Shown: one piece after another, positions 1-8,755 of the stretch
How the letters are laid out: the number at the start of each line of letters is the position of its first letter
How positions within the stretch are numbered: the stretch's first letter is position 1
Assembly (NCBI GenBank): GCA_031367435.1
Contig: JANLPV010000174.1
Location: forward strand, 1 to 62,722
Origin: WLMZ01 sp031367435
GTDB taxonomy: Bacteria > Actinomycetota > Acidimicrobiia > Acidimicrobiales > Ilumatobacteraceae
DNA length: 62,722 bases
Reading direction: 5' to 3'
Made by a program: the position numbers and the translations under genes
The notes under the pieces: model-generated
Databases searched by the model: none
Told to the model about the DNA's origin: nothing
Seen by the model: only the letters and a program-made list of their open reading frames with translations

Positions 1-265
1 GCACCGACTCGCGCGCCGCGGACCAGGCTCGCCATGGATCATCGCCAACAAGATCGCCCGGCGTGCCGTACGGGTTGAGTGTCGGAGCGACACCTCGGGC
101 CAACGATTCGATGTAGCCCTGCACGGCGATCACATGACCGAGCACGTCGCGTGCCGACCAACCCTCACAGGGCGACGGGTTCGACCATGCCGTGCTCGGC
201 ACCATGCGCACCACGTGGTCGAAGGCAGACACGGCTTTGGTGTACACGCGGAGACTGTCGGTCAT
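1..265 (-). CDS. DinB/MDMPI-like protein, N-terminal part (runs off the window)
   Basis: Only the first 88 or so codons are present; the gene continues leftwards out of the window. It is read from the ATG at 263-265. The visible N-terminus contains a PCEGWSARDVLGH stretch, typical of the MDMPI_N / TIGR03086 branch of the DinB four-helix superfamily, where the His helps bind a divalent metal. Family members include mycothiol-dependent maleylpyruvate isomerase and many actinobacterial proteins of unknown substrate. Subfamily and reaction cannot be decided without the C-terminal half. The 88-base gap to the next gene shows nothing clear. Confidence 0.7.
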   Translation of the reverse strand, partial: MTDSLRVYTKAVSAFDHVVRMVPSTAWSNPSPCEGWSARDVLGHVIAVQGYIESLARGVAPTLNPYGTPGDLVGDDPWRAWSAARESV

Positions 266-353
266 CGACAGAGACTAACGGCCTCGCACGACCGCCTGAA
301 CGTACAACGGCCCCGTGCCCAAGCTGGCGTTCGGGTGGTCACTGTCCCATGCT

Positions 354-965
354 TCATTCGCCCCAATGACGCTGCTCTTTGAAGGGGTCGCCGTACATGT
401 TGTAGCCGTTCTTTTCCCAAAAGCCGGGCGCATCTCGATCGCGTAACTCGAGACTGCGCACCCACTTCGCGCTCTTCCAGAAATAGAGATGAGGCACCAC
501 GATGCGCACCGGTCCGCCGTGGATCGGTTCGATGTCTTCACCCTCGAACGCGTACGCAACAATTGCCTCATCGGTGGTGATATCGGCGAGCGGGATGTTG
601 GTGGTGTAGCCGAACTCGGCGTGCTCCATCACATGCGTCGCGCCACCCTGCACACCCGCTCGAGCGAACAAATCGCTCACGCGCACACCGGTCCATGTGG
701 TGTCGAATTTCGACCACTTCGTCACGCAATGAATATCGAACGTTGGCGTCACCGACGGCAGTTGCCTGAGTTCGTCAAGTGTGAGCGTGAACGGGTGATC
801 GACCATCCCAAAGATGGTGAGCGTCCACTCGCCGTGCTCATACGTTGGTACGTCGCCCACATGCAACACGGGGAAGCGATCAGTGAGGTATTGGCCAGGA
901 GGCAGACGAGCCGGGTCGATCCCCTTCGCCTTGAGTTCGTTTCGATTCCGTTCGAAGAAGCCCAT
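354..965 (-). CDS. YedY/sulfite oxidase-like molybdopterin oxidoreductase
   Basis: 203 residues forming a compact oxidoreductase molybdopterin-binding domain. The HCVTKWSKFDT motif around residues 79-89 carries the expected molybdenum-ligating cysteine (Cys80), followed by the conserved TWTGV segment. There is no Tat or Sec signal peptide, since the protein begins directly with a charged MGFFERNRNE stretch. It therefore looks like the short cytoplasmic actinobacterial group usually annotated as sulfite oxidase-like oxidoreductase, not the exported YedY/MsrP. The natural substrate is unknown for this group. moaE, a cofactor synthesis gene, is also in the window near 50 kb. Confidence 0.85.
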   Translation of the reverse strand: MGFFERNRNELKAKGIDPARLPPGQYLTDRFPVLHVGDVPTYEHGEWTLTIFGMVDHPFTLTLDELRQLPSVTPTFDIHCVTKWSKFDTTWTGVRVSDLFARAGVQGGATHVMEHAEFGYTTNIPLADITTDEAIVAYAFEGEDIEPIHGGPVRIVVPHLYFWKSAKWVRSLELRDRDAPGFWEKNGYNMYGDPFKEQRHWGE

Positions 966-1031
966 TGGTTCATTCTCTCATGGGACCTATCGCTTGACGC
1001 CCCACCAACCGGCGCGGAGTAGATTCAGGCA

Positions 1032-1844
1032 ATGAGCGATTCCGACTCGAACGACCCGCAGCCGCCTGCGCCTCCAACGCCGCCGGCACCGCCACCACCA
1101 CCACCGCCGGCACCGCCACCACCACCAAGCATGGCTCCCCCGCCGGGCTACGTCGCCTACGGCGATCCGGACTACCGAGGCGCGGCGGCGATGCAACGCG
1201 TTGGTGGCCTGGCCAAGTCGATTTCGGTCTTGATGATGGTGCTCATACCGATGACGGTCATTTCGATCACCGTGAGCTTCGACGTGCGCAGCAAAGCGCG
1301 CAAGTTTCTCGACGGCACGATCAGCGAAACACAATTCAAGAACTCATTTGGTCTCACCGTCCTCGTCGGCGCGGTGATCGGCCTCGCCACGCTGGCCGCA
1401 TTTGTGCTCACCATCATCTGGATGTTCCGACTCGCCAAGAATCAGCAGGCGCTCGGACGTATCGGCACGTGGTCGCCTGGCTGGGCGATCGGCGGTTGGT
1501 TCTTACCGCCGTGCGTGTTGTACGTCATCCCATTTCTGATGATGCGCGATCTGTGGCGAAGCTCGGATCCGCAATCGGGATCCGATTGGAAGAAGAACCC
1601 CGTTGGTTCAATCGTCAACATCTGGTGGGTTCTCTACGGCTTGGTTCCGGTGTTGTTCGTTAGCGTCACGTTCTCGGGTACGAACCTGCGCAGTCGATCG
1701 ACGGTGGATGCTGCGAAAAATCTTGTGAAAACATTCAATGTTTCAACTGTGTCTGCGATCGTGCAGCTTGGCGCGGGCGTGGCATATCTTCTGCTGGTGC
1801 GACAACTCACGGCTCGCCATAAACAGCTCATCCGCGAGACCTGA
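1032..1844 (+). CDS. DUF4328 membrane protein with proline-rich N-terminus
   Basis: 270 residues. The first 40 are almost pure proline with Ala/Ser, encoded by an imperfect CCA/CCG repeat at about 1060-1140. They are followed by about four hydrophobic segments and the signature GWAIGGWFLPP...RDLWRSS that defines the DUF4328 family. Function is unknown; the family is common in Actinobacteria as small integral membrane proteins. The stop codon overlaps the start of the downstream sixA gene (TGATG), so the two are probably co-translated. The DUF4190 gene across the convergent junction at 2340 has the same architecture of a Pro-rich tail plus membrane domain. Confidence 0.8.
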   Translation: MSDSDSNDPQPPAPPTPPAPPPPPPPAPPPPPSMAPPPGYVAYGDPDYRGAAAMQRVGGLAKSISVLMMVLIPMTVISITVSFDVRSKARKFLDGTISETQFKNSFGLTVLVGAVIGLATLAAFVLTIIWMFRLAKNQQALGRIGTWSPGWAIGGWFLPPCVLYVIPFLMMRDLWRSSDPQSGSDWKKNPVGSIVNIWWVLYGLVPVLFVSVTFSGTNLRSRSTVDAAKNLVKTFNVSTVSAIVQLGAGVAYLLLVRQLTARHKQLIRET

Positions 1845-2305
1845 TGATTTTTCTGGTGCGTCATGCAAAGGCTGGCGAACGGCGTGACGACGCCGACGAC
1901 ACGCAACGCCCGCTGAGTAAAGCGGGTTGGCAGCAAGCCCGCGCGCTGGTCAAGCCGCTCGCGCGCGCCGGCGCGCACGGTGTGTTGTTGTCAAGTCCGT
2001 ATGTTCGCTGCCACCAAACGCTCGAGCCACTCGCCGACCATCTCGGCATTGAAGTGAACATCGATCACCGTCTTGGCGAAGGCGAGTCCGTTATCGCCAT
2101 GGTCGAAATGATTCACGCGCTGCCCGAAGGTGCCGCGCTGTGCAGCCACGGGGACATGATCCCCGACACGCTTGCCGCGTTGCAACGCCGCGGCTGTGAC
2201 TTCGTGGGCGAGCCGAACTGGAAGAAGGCGTCGGTGTGGGTGATCGACCGCGACACCGAGGGCAACGCCGTCAGTGCAACAAGTTGGCCGCCGCCAAACG
2301 TCTGA
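1844..2305 (+). CDS. sixA: SixA-type phosphohistidine phosphatase
   Basis: 153 residues of the histidine phosphatase superfamily. The catalytic RHAKA motif sits at residues 6-10 (LVRHAKAG), with the second active-site region LSSPYVRCHQT and a late LCSHGDMIP carrying the other conserved His. The size and the RHAKA variant of the usual RHG fit the SixA branch, which removes phosphate from phosphohistidine in two-component phosphorelays in E. coli. Actinobacterial relatives may act on other substrates. The start overlaps the stop of the DUF4328 gene. Confidence 0.85.
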   Translation: MIFLVRHAKAGERRDDADDTQRPLSKAGWQQARALVKPLARAGAHGVLLSSPYVRCHQTLEPLADHLGIEVNIDHRLGEGESVIAMVEMIHALPEGAALCSHGDMIPDTLAALQRRGCDFVGEPNWKKASVWVIDRDTEGNAVSATSWPPPNV

Positions 2306-2339
2306 TCAGTTGTTCACGCGATTCAACTGTTGATGCGGG

Positions 2340-2747
2340 TCAGTTGTTGACGAGGCTGCCGCAGTGGAAGCCAGACCCATCGCGAACGCAATTGTCGCTC
2401 GTGGCGACATAGGCCCAGATCGCAACACCGATCGCAAGGAACACAAGACCGACGACGAGCCCGGCGATCGCGAGACCCTTCCCCTTGTTCGATCCGGTGG
2501 CCTTCATCTGCCCGCGGCTGACAATTCCAAAAATCACACCCAACAACGCCGGAATGGGGAACAGCCAGAAACACGGAATGATGTTGACGAGGCTGAGCAC
2601 CAGGCTCGCAATACTGAGGCCGTTGGTGCCCTGCGGCGGCGCCTGCTGCATGCCACTGACAGGAAAGCCACCCATCGGGTTAGGCCCCGGCTGGTAGGGC
2701 GGGGGATTCTGACCTGGTGGCGGCGGGGGCGGCGGCGGAGTGCTCAT
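2340..2747 (-). CDS. DUF4190 domain membrane protein
   Basis: 135 residues. A Pro/Gly-rich cytoplasmic N-terminus of about 40 residues precedes two hydrophobic segments separated by a short basic loop (SRGQMKATGSNKGKGLAIAGL). This is the typical DUF4190 layout. The short C-terminal tail after the second segment holds two cysteines that could form a disulfide outside the membrane. Function is unknown. It is convergent with sixA; the 34 bases between them contain CAGTTG/CAACTG half-sites able to form a weak hairpin. Confidence 0.75.
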   Translation of the reverse strand: MSTPPPPPPPPGQNPPPYQPGPNPMGGFPVSGMQQAPPQGTNGLSIASLVLSLVNIIPCFWLFPIPALLGVIFGIVSRGQMKATGSNKGKGLAIAGLVVGLVFLAIGVAIWAYVATSDNCVRDGSGFHCGSLVNN

Positions 2748-2828
2748 ACGCCGAGACGCTACTCGCGGTCCACGAGTACGAAGTGGACTATCGATGCGAG
2801 GGCCACGATCTGCGCGGTTATGCAGTTG

Positions 2829-3575
2829 TTATGGCGTGATCGCTGTCGCGGTGGACGTCGGGTCAAGACTGCTCGCGAATGCTTCGATCATGCCGCGCAT
2901 TTCCGTTGGAGGATTGTTGGCCAAACACTCATCAGCGCGAACCTTCGCCGTCGCCAGATCTTTTTCGAAGCGGGCCGCAATGACTGCGAGGAAGCATCGT
3001 GGATCGGGAAACGTCGGGTCGATCTCGATCGCGCGCTCGAGATCTTTCTTGGCGATCTGCAGCGTGGCCGCGGCGTCGGCGGAGGTCTGATTCTGGGTGG
3101 AGATCGCGAGTAGCCAACCGGTATAGGTGCGTGCTTCGGCATTGTCGGGTTCGTTGCTCAGCACTTCGAGATAACGACGAGACGCGCCTGCCGGATCGGA
3201 GCCGAGCAGGGCGCGGGCCTCGCTGAGCAACACGGCCGCGCGATCGGGAGATGTACCACCAGTGATGGTGTCGCCGGGGAGGCGCTGACCAGATGAACGC
3301 GCGATCAGGAAACCGGCGACCAGCGCGATGAGCACGACGAACACCGCAACACCGGCGGCCGCGAACCAGTTGCGTGACGTGCGTGTCGGCAGCGCGGCGC
3401 GACCGTCTTCAAGATTGCGTAAGACCGCGGCGGCTCGTGCGGTGTACCCATCGCGCAACGCCTCGTAGTCGGATTCCTCTACGTCGCCGAACTCGTGCTC
3501 GCGCTCCAGGTCGGCCAACGAGCCGAGCAGAAAGCGACGCTCTTCTTCGAGTTCGGCCAAGCGATCAGGGTTCAT
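2829..3575 (-). CDS. CcmI-like TPR protein, last gene of the ccm operon
   Basis: 248 residues. An acidic N-terminal helical segment (residues 1-60, similar to the start of CcmI/CycH proteins) is followed by one transmembrane helix at about 70-90. A C-terminal TPR-like region has repeats around residues 110-200 (DPAGASRRYLEVLSNEPDNAEA, then LERAIEIDPTFPDP). In System I, CcmI binds apocytochrome c and presents it to CcmF/CcmH. Its start overlaps the end of ccmH by 11 bases. TPR proteins diverge fast, so the assignment leans on position and architecture. Confidence 0.7.
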   Translation of the reverse strand: MNPDRLAELEEERRFLLGSLADLEREHEFGDVEESDYEALRDGYTARAAAVLRNLEDGRAALPTRTSRNWFAAAGVAVFVVLIALVAGFLIARSSGQRLPGDTITGGTSPDRAAVLLSEARALLGSDPAGASRRYLEVLSNEPDNAEARTYTGWLLAISTQNQTSADAAATLQIAKKDLERAIEIDPTFPDPRCFLAVIAARFEKDLATAKVRADECLANNPPTEMRGMIEAFASSLDPTSTATAITP

Positions 3576-4062
3576 GGGTGCGTTCCTGCTCGCGCATCGC
3601 GGCGCTGACGAGTGCCCGATCGTCGTCGGTGGGCACCGCGTCGGGTGCCATTTTCCATCGCCGAAATGCCACCGTCAGACCAGCAACAGCAAGCACAAGA
3701 GCAAACGCCGGCAAGGCCCATACCAACGCATCGAACCCAGACGCGTTGGGCACCAACAGTGTCTTCGTCCCGAACTGATTCTGCACGTATTGGATGATCT
3801 GATCATCGGTCGAGGTGCCTTGCTCGACAAAGCGTTTGATCTGTTGCTTGATGCCGCGCGCGGCCGACGCCTGCGATTCGTACACGCTCTCGCCATCGCA
3901 GGTGGGGCAGGCGAGTCGCTGTGAGATGCTGTCGATTCGATCGCTGTCGGTGAGCGGACCCGACGACCGAGCGCCACCAATTGCAAGTGCAACGATCACG
4001 ACAACGAAGAGCACGAGCCAGCCGGGCCAACGCTTTAACGATGTGTTCAATGAGCTACTCAC
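3565..4062 (-). CDS. ccmH: CcmH-type cytochrome c biogenesis thiol-disulfide protein
   Basis: 165 residues. An N-terminal membrane segment (about 14-30) leads to the redox motif LACPTCDGESV with Cys52 and Cys55, then the family helix pair, and a second membrane segment near residues 115-135. CcmH/CycL keeps the apocytochrome CXXCH thiols reduced during haem ligation. The start overlaps the stop of the upstream tlpA-like gene (ATGA). The motif has PT between the cysteines where PV is more usual, a mild variant. Confidence 0.85.
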   Translation of the reverse strand: MSSSLNTSLKRWPGWLVLFVVVIVALAIGGARSSGPLTDSDRIDSISQRLACPTCDGESVYESQASAARGIKQQIKRFVEQGTSTDDQIIQYVQNQFGTKTLLVPNASGFDALVWALPAFALVLAVAGLTVAFRRWKMAPDAVPTDDDRALVSAAMREQERTHEP

Positions 4063-4670
4063 GAACCCGCCTTGGCCTGGCCCACGAGGCGAGTAAGTTG
4101 ATCGTCAGTAGTGCCACCAAGGTGACGTGACACCACAAATCCGTTGGGGTCGATGATCCATGTCTCAGGAACCTTGGCCACGCCGAAGGCGACCTCGATG
4201 CGCGCATCGTCATCGGTGAGAATCGGCCAGGTGCCGCCGTTGTCGGCAAAGAACTTTTGCACCGCGCCGCGGTTGTCATCCCACACCACGGTGTACAGCT
4301 CGGCGCCGTCGCTGAGCTGGGCTTGCTCGGTCGCGAACTTCATCAGCTCGGGATGCTCTTGCACGCACGGCACACACGTGGAGTTGAAGAAGTTGAGCAC
4401 GACCCAACTGCCCTTGCGTCGCTGCAGATCGAAGGGCTTGCCATCGAACGTTGTTGTTTTCACCACGGGTGCCGGCCGACCGAGCAACGGTGAATCGGCG
4501 GTCTCGGCCTCATTCGTCTTCGCGCCGATCAGGATGTAGAACAGACCCGCGATCACCGCGGTCACGCCGAGCACGATGAACGGAGCAACGCGGCGTGGTG
4601 ACGTGCCTGCCGCCTCCTGCGACGCTGTGTCCGCGGCTGCCTCGTTGGTCGGTCGCTCAGACATTGGCAA
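4059..4670 (-). CDS. TlpA/CcmG-like membrane-anchored thioredoxin
   Basis: 203 residues. An Ala/Glu-rich cytoplasmic N-terminus and one transmembrane helix at about 29-49 precede a thioredoxin fold with active site NSTCVPCVQEH (Cys99 and Cys102). There is a cis-Pro region late in the domain (AKVPETWIIDP). Such proteins deliver reductant on the outer face of the membrane to CcmH and apocytochrome c. The gene occupies the ccmG/dsbE slot between ccmF and ccmH, and overlaps both neighbours. Confidence 0.85.
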   Translation of the reverse strand: MPMSERPTNEAAADTASQEAAGTSPRRVAPFIVLGVTAVIAGLFYILIGAKTNEAETADSPLLGRPAPVVKTTTFDGKPFDLQRRKGSWVVLNFFNSTCVPCVQEHPELMKFATEQAQLSDGAELYTVVWDDNRGAVQKFFADNGGTWPILTDDDARIEVAFGVAKVPETWIIDPNGFVVSRHLGGTTDDQLTRLVGQAKAGS

Positions 4671-6711
4671 CGTCTGCAGTTTCCACGACAGTCACCTTCG
4701 GGTCTAGCTCCGCGATGTCATCAGCGGCATCATCGTCGTCATCGTCGAGCGGCACGGGTGCCGAGGTCGGTTGGGTTGGTAGGCGGCGACGCTTACCCGG
4801 GAACGCTGACAGCAGCGTTCCAAAGACCATCAGCGAGCCACCGATCCAGAGCCAGATGATGAGCGGCTTGATGAACACCTTCACTGGTGCGCTGGTTGAA
4901 CCTGCCTTGGCACCCGACTCGAGCGTGAGGTAGATGTCGTTCACGAGACCGCTGCGCACCGAAGGCGTGGGGATATTGGTGCCAAAGTTGGTGAACTTGG
5001 TGATCGCAGGCGCATACGCCTGCCCGCCATCGACACGAATCTGCGCTCTGATTCCGTTGCTACGCGGCGTGGTAAACGACTGCACTTCGAGTAACTCGAA
5101 TGTGTGGCCGGCGTAGCTGACTGGCCGACCGACTTCGAGGATGAGACGTGACGAGTGCGTGTAGCTCGTGGACGCAACAAGGGCGACAGCGACAATGATG
5201 ACACCGATGTGCACGATCATGCCGCCGTTCGCCCGGCCGACGAGGCCGTGCCAACCCTGACGCCGCGTGGCCAACACCAACTGGCGCGATGCCGCGCCAG
5301 CAGCGAATCCGCCGAGGCCGAAGGCAAGGAGCGCTGCAAGCCCATGCGCGCCGAAGATCATCGGCACGATGATTGCCAAGGCACCGCCCCAGGCAGGCCA
5401 GAACAACCGCTCGCGCAGCAATTCGGTACTGGCCTTGCGCCACGGAAGTACGGGCGCGACGGCCATGAGGAACAACAACGTGAGACCGAACGGAATGGAC
5501 AGACGCTCGAAGTACGGAGCACCCACTTTGATCGTGCGGTTCTGCAGCGCCTCGACGATGAGCGGGAACACGGTGCCGAGTAGCACGACGAACGCGAAGA
5601 CCGTGAATACCACATTGTTCGCCAAGAACGCGCCCTCACGCGACAACGGTGAATCGATGGCGCCGGGCGAACGCAGCCGATCGCCGCGCCACGCGATGAG
5701 GCCGAGCGACACCACCATGATCAACCCGAAGAAGGCGAGCAGATACGGACCGATCGATCCGTTGCTGAAAGCATGCACGCTCTTGATGACTCCGGAACGA
5801 GTGAGGAACGTGCCCAGAATCGTGAGCGCAAACGTGGACACGAGCAGAGTGAGATTCCAGACGCGCAGCATGCCCCGACGCTCTTGCACCAACACCGAGT
5901 GAATGTATGCAGTGCCGGTGAGCCACGGCAGGAGGCTCGCGTTCTCGACCGGATCCCAGCCCCACACGCCGCTCCATCCGAGAACTTCGTAGCTCCACCA
6001 ACCACCGAGGATGATGCCCACCGTGAGGAACCCCCACGCGAACAACGCGAAGCGCCGTGTCTCGCTCAGCCACCGTTCGCCGACACGGCCGGTGATCAGC
6101 GCGGCGATCGCGAACGCGAACGGAACCGTCATGCCCACATAGCCGAGGTACAGGATCGGTGGATGGAACAACACCAAGATGTGGTTCTGCAGCAATGGGT
6201 TGGGTCCCGGGCCGCTCGTGACGCCGATGACTCCACGTTTGAAGGCGTCGGCGGGTCCGAGGGTGAGCACGAAGAAGAACATGCACACCACGAACATCAC
6301 CACGAGTGCCCATGCCACGAGCGGGTCGGACAGGCGTTTGCGGAACCGTTGCGCGATCACGACGGTGTAGGCAACGAGCACCAGCAACCACAGCAAGATG
6401 CTGCCTTCGAGCGCGCTCCAGATGGCAGTGACATTGAAGAGGAACGGCGTATCGGCGGAGCCGACCTGCTGCACATATTTCATCGACCAATCGCGTTGGA
6501 TGAGCGCTCGTTCCATGACGACGAACGCACCGACGCCCGCGGCACAAACGCCCCAGGCATAGCGCTGCGTGCTGCGCAACAACTTGTGATCACTCGTGCG
6601 GATGCCGTACACGGTGGCCAACGCGCCGAAGGTGGCGCAGACCAACCCAATCAGCAGGATCGAGCGGCCAAGGGTGGCATTGATACCGGCAGCTAGCTCG
6701 ACTGCGAACAC
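4657..6711 (-). CDS. ccmF: CcmF cytochrome c haem lyase
   Basis: 684 residues and about 14 hydrophobic segments. The family's Trp-rich WWD region is clear (GGWWSYEVLGWSGVWGWDPVEN, in two overlapping parts about residues 236-257), followed by LLPWL. CcmF with CcmH and CcmI attaches haem from holo-CcmE to apocytochrome c. The C-terminus carries an unusual run of aspartates (PLDDDDDDAADD) and an acidic tail predicted on the cytoplasmic side. The gene overlaps ccmE by 19 bases upstream and the tlpA-like gene downstream. Confidence 0.93.
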   Translation of the reverse strand: MFAVELAAGINATLGRSILLIGLVCATFGALATVYGIRTSDHKLLRSTQRYAWGVCAAGVGAFVVMERALIQRDWSMKYVQQVGSADTPFLFNVTAIWSALEGSILLWLLVLVAYTVVIAQRFRKRLSDPLVAWALVVMFVVCMFFFVLTLGPADAFKRGVIGVTSGPGPNPLLQNHILVLFHPPILYLGYVGMTVPFAFAIAALITGRVGERWLSETRRFALFAWGFLTVGIILGGWWSYEVLGWSGVWGWDPVENASLLPWLTGTAYIHSVLVQERRGMLRVWNLTLLVSTFALTILGTFLTRSGVIKSVHAFSNGSIGPYLLAFFGLIMVVSLGLIAWRGDRLRSPGAIDSPLSREGAFLANNVVFTVFAFVVLLGTVFPLIVEALQNRTIKVGAPYFERLSIPFGLTLLFLMAVAPVLPWRKASTELLRERLFWPAWGGALAIIVPMIFGAHGLAALLAFGLGGFAAGAASRQLVLATRRQGWHGLVGRANGGMIVHIGVIIVAVALVASTSYTHSSRLILEVGRPVSYAGHTFELLEVQSFTTPRSNGIRAQIRVDGGQAYAPAITKFTNFGTNIPTPSVRSGLVNDIYLTLESGAKAGSTSAPVKVFIKPLIIWLWIGGSLMVFGTLLSAFPGKRRRLPTQPTSAPVPLDDDDDDAADDIAELDPKVTVVETADVANV

Positions 6712-7181
6712 GTTTTCGCCTCCGCGTTTGCCTTGGCGACGCGGTCCTTGTTTTTCTCGTTGTATTCGTTGCTGTGCTTCACCTCGACGTCGTCACCCTC
6801 GAACGTGCCCGCCTTCATCACACCGTGAACCACCACTGGAATGCACTCTTGAAACAAGCCGCCGGGTTCGCCAGAGTCGTAGACGACGGGCACGGTGACC
6901 CTGTTGAAGGTGATGTTGAAGGTGGTAACGCCGTTGTCGGTCTTGATGGACCCCTTATCTACGACACCCTGAATACGTAGACGGCGGCCTGCCTCGCAAC
7001 CGCTCTTGTGACCGACCTCGTCGACGTTGCAGTAGTAATCGAGAGAAGTGGTGAGGAACTTGGTGATCACAAGGCCGCCGGCAATGAGCACCACGACAAG
7101 CAAGCCGATCGACACCATCTTGCGCCGCTGGCGCGGCTTTGATCTGGCCGCTGGTACAACCGGGCGGGGGCTCAGGTCCAT
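6693..7181 (-). CDS. ccmE: CcmE haem chaperone
   Basis: 162 residues. One N-terminal membrane anchor (about 22-41) is followed by an OB-fold domain. The haem-binding motif is HSNEY (His136, Tyr140), matching the classical H-x-x-x-Y of CcmE and not the C-x-x-x-Y variant found in some deltaproteobacteria and archaea. A pair of cysteines at about 51 and 62 is extra relative to common CcmE proteins. CcmE receives haem covalently from CcmC and passes it to CcmF. The start lies inside the end of the small ccmD-like gene. Confidence 0.9.
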   Translation of the reverse strand: MDLSPRPVVPAARSKPRQRRKMVSIGLLVVVLIAGGLVITKFLTTSLDYYCNVDEVGHKSGCEAGRRLRIQGVVDKGSIKTDNGVTTFNITFNRVTVPVVYDSGEPGGLFQECIPVVVHGVMKAGTFEGDDVEVKHSNEYNEKNKDRVAKANAEAKTCSQSS

Positions 7182-7306
7182 GGTTTGTCCTTCGCCGGCA
7201 GTTGCGCCGCCAGCCGCTTGCCGCGCCGAATGACCGAAAATGCCATCAACGCAACGGAGGCGAACGTGACCACGTAGGAGGTGAGAATGAAGCCGATGTC
7301 TTCCAT
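7172..7306 (-). CDS. ccmD: CcmD-like small membrane protein (44 residues)
   Basis: A short gene read from the ATG at 7304-7306, directly after the ccmC stop (TAGATG), ending inside the start of ccmE. It encodes one hydrophobic helix starting MEDIGFILTSYVVTFASVAL and a basic cytoplasmic end (RRGKRLAAQ). This is the exact size, topology and position of CcmD, which helps release holo-CcmE from the CcmABC complex. Sequence alone is too short to prove homology; the call rests on position, topology and tight coupling to both neighbours. Confidence 0.75.
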   Translation of the reverse strand: MEDIGFILTSYVVTFASVALMAFSVIRRGKRLAAQLPAKDKPWT

Positions 7307-8074
7307 CTATTGCTCACCTTCGTCGCGGCGCATCTGTAGCGCATAATCGAGACCGGAATCGTCGAGCGCGTCCTGCATCGCGAGCACACGCTGGCGATGC
7401 AGGAGCATCCAGACGAACAACAGCGAGAAGGCAACAAGCGAGATGAACAGTGAGAACAACATCAGCCCATGCAGATTCACGTGGGTGCGATCGGCCACGC
7501 TGGAGTCCTGGTGCAGGCCGCGCCAGAGCTTGACGCTGAAGTGCACGAGTGGAATCTCGAACACGGCCAATAGCGCAACCACCGCCGAACGGCGCGCCCG
7601 TTGCTGATGACTCCCACCGAGACCGCGCACAGCGAGATAGCCGATGTAGGTGACGAACATGAACGCGGTGCTGGTGACGCGGGCGTCCCAGACCCAGAAC
7701 TTGCCCCATGACAGTCGGCCCCACAGCGCACCGGCGAACAAGGTGAGCGCCATGAAGAGCACACCGATCTCTGCGCTCGCACCCGCAAAACGGTCCCACG
7801 TGAGCGACGAGGTGCGCTTCCAGAGGTATGCCGCAGATGACAGAGCGGTGACGGTGAAGGCCACATACGCGATCCACACCGTGCCAACGTGGATATAGAG
7901 AATGCGAACGCTGTCGCTCTGTTGCACGTCGGCAGGCGACAGAATCAGCCCGAAGACCGCTAGCGCGATCATGGCGATCAGCGTGGCGATGCCTAGTGCA
8001 CGAGTGAACGAGGTACCGGTCGTGGAGCGGCCCGCTGACGGAGTCGTGGGTATCTGCGTCTCAGATTTCTGCAT
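7307..8074 (-). CDS. ccmC: CcmC haem handling protein
   Basis: 255 residues and six hydrophobic segments. The WWD-like motif appears as WGRLSWGKFWVWDAR. Flanking histidines occur in ILYIHVGTVW and in VNLHGLMLFS, as expected for the axial haem ligands. CcmC loads haem onto CcmE on the outer side of the membrane. There is a 27-residue cytoplasmic tail before the first helix. It sits between ccmB (3-base gap) and ccmD (no gap). Confidence 0.92.
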   Translation of the reverse strand: MQKSETQIPTTPSAGRSTTGTSFTRALGIATLIAMIALAVFGLILSPADVQQSDSVRILYIHVGTVWIAYVAFTVTALSSAAYLWKRTSSLTWDRFAGASAEIGVLFMALTLFAGALWGRLSWGKFWVWDARVTSTAFMFVTYIGYLAVRGLGGSHQQRARRSAVVALLAVFEIPLVHFSVKLWRGLHQDSSVADRTHVNLHGLMLFSLFISLVAFSLLFVWMLLHRQRVLAMQDALDDSGLDYALQMRRDEGEQ

Positions 8075-8077
8075 GCG

Positions 8078-8755
8078 TCATTCCTCGATCAGTGGCCCAA
8101 ATGCAAGCGTGCCGCCCACGCCGAACAACGCAACGAATACAGCCAGCAGACCCACCCAGGGCCAACCGTCTGCAACCGTTGCGCCGCCGGTGCCGAGCGC
8201 AGCTTCCGTTGCGCGAGTGGCACCAATCAGCACAGGCGCCACCACCGGGAGCAAGAGGAGCGGGAGCAATGTTTCCCGTCCGCGAACACCGCCAGCAAGG
8301 CCGCCGTAGAGCGTACCCACCAAGGCGAGGCCGCAGGTCGCGGCAACGAAGGTAGTGACCAATAGCACCACCCCGCCCACGCGTAACTCGGTGCTATACA
8401 ACACAACGGCGCTCACCAAAAGCACAAGTTCCAGCAGGGCCAACTGCGCGGCCAGGGCAAGGGCCTTACCGAGATAGATACCTGCCGGGTCGACGCCAGC
8501 GGCACGAAGTGCATCGGTTGCACCATCAGCATTCTCTATCGCGAACGAGCGCTGCACGAGGATCAGCAGGCTGAACAGCGTGGCCAACCACACGAGGCCC
8601 GGAGCGACGCGACTCACGACCGCATCACTATTCAGAGCGAACGCAAACATCACCATGACGATCGCAGCAAACGGGAGTACCTGATTCGTGACCACACGGC
8701 TACGAAGCTCGACCCGAAGATCCTTGGCGGCGATGAGGCGAGCGACGCGCAGCAT
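8078..8755 (-). CDS. ccmB: CcmB ABC transporter membrane subunit
   Basis: 225 residues with about six membrane helices, the expected length for CcmB. It partners the ATPase CcmA; the CcmAB ATPase activity is needed to release haem-loaded CcmE from CcmC. The start shares one base with the ccmA stop. The family recognition is by topology, length and operon position, and by the N-terminal IAAKDLRVELRSR segment common in CcmB. Confidence 0.9.
   Translation of the reverse strand: MLRVARLIAAKDLRVELRSRVVTNQVLPFAAIVMVMFAFALNSDAVVSRVAPGLVWLATLFSLLILVQRSFAIENADGATDALRAAGVDPAGIYLGKALALAAQLALLELVLLVSAVVLYSTELRVGGVVLLVTTFVAATCGLALVGTLYGGLAGGVRGRETLLPLLLLPVVAPVLIGATRATEAALGTGGATVADGWPWVGLLAVFVALFGVGGTLAFGPLIEE

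Noticed and set aside
1060..1140. CCA/CCG repeat as a possible non-coding repeat element
   Set aside because: It is the in-frame proline-rich N-terminus of the DUF4328 protein and is explained by coding.
2306..2340. CAGTTG/CAACTG hairpin between sixA and DUF4190
   Set aside because: A 6-base stem with 11-base loop and no U-tract is too weak to call a terminator.
2364..3113. 249-codon plus-strand ORF opposite the DUF4190 and CcmI-like genes
   Set aside because: It is the antisense frame of two recognisable genes, with Arg-rich low-information sequence and no family similarity.
5773..6696. 307-codon plus-strand ORF opposite ccmF
   Set aside because: Shadow of ccmF; His/Arg/Glu-rich sequence without a fold.
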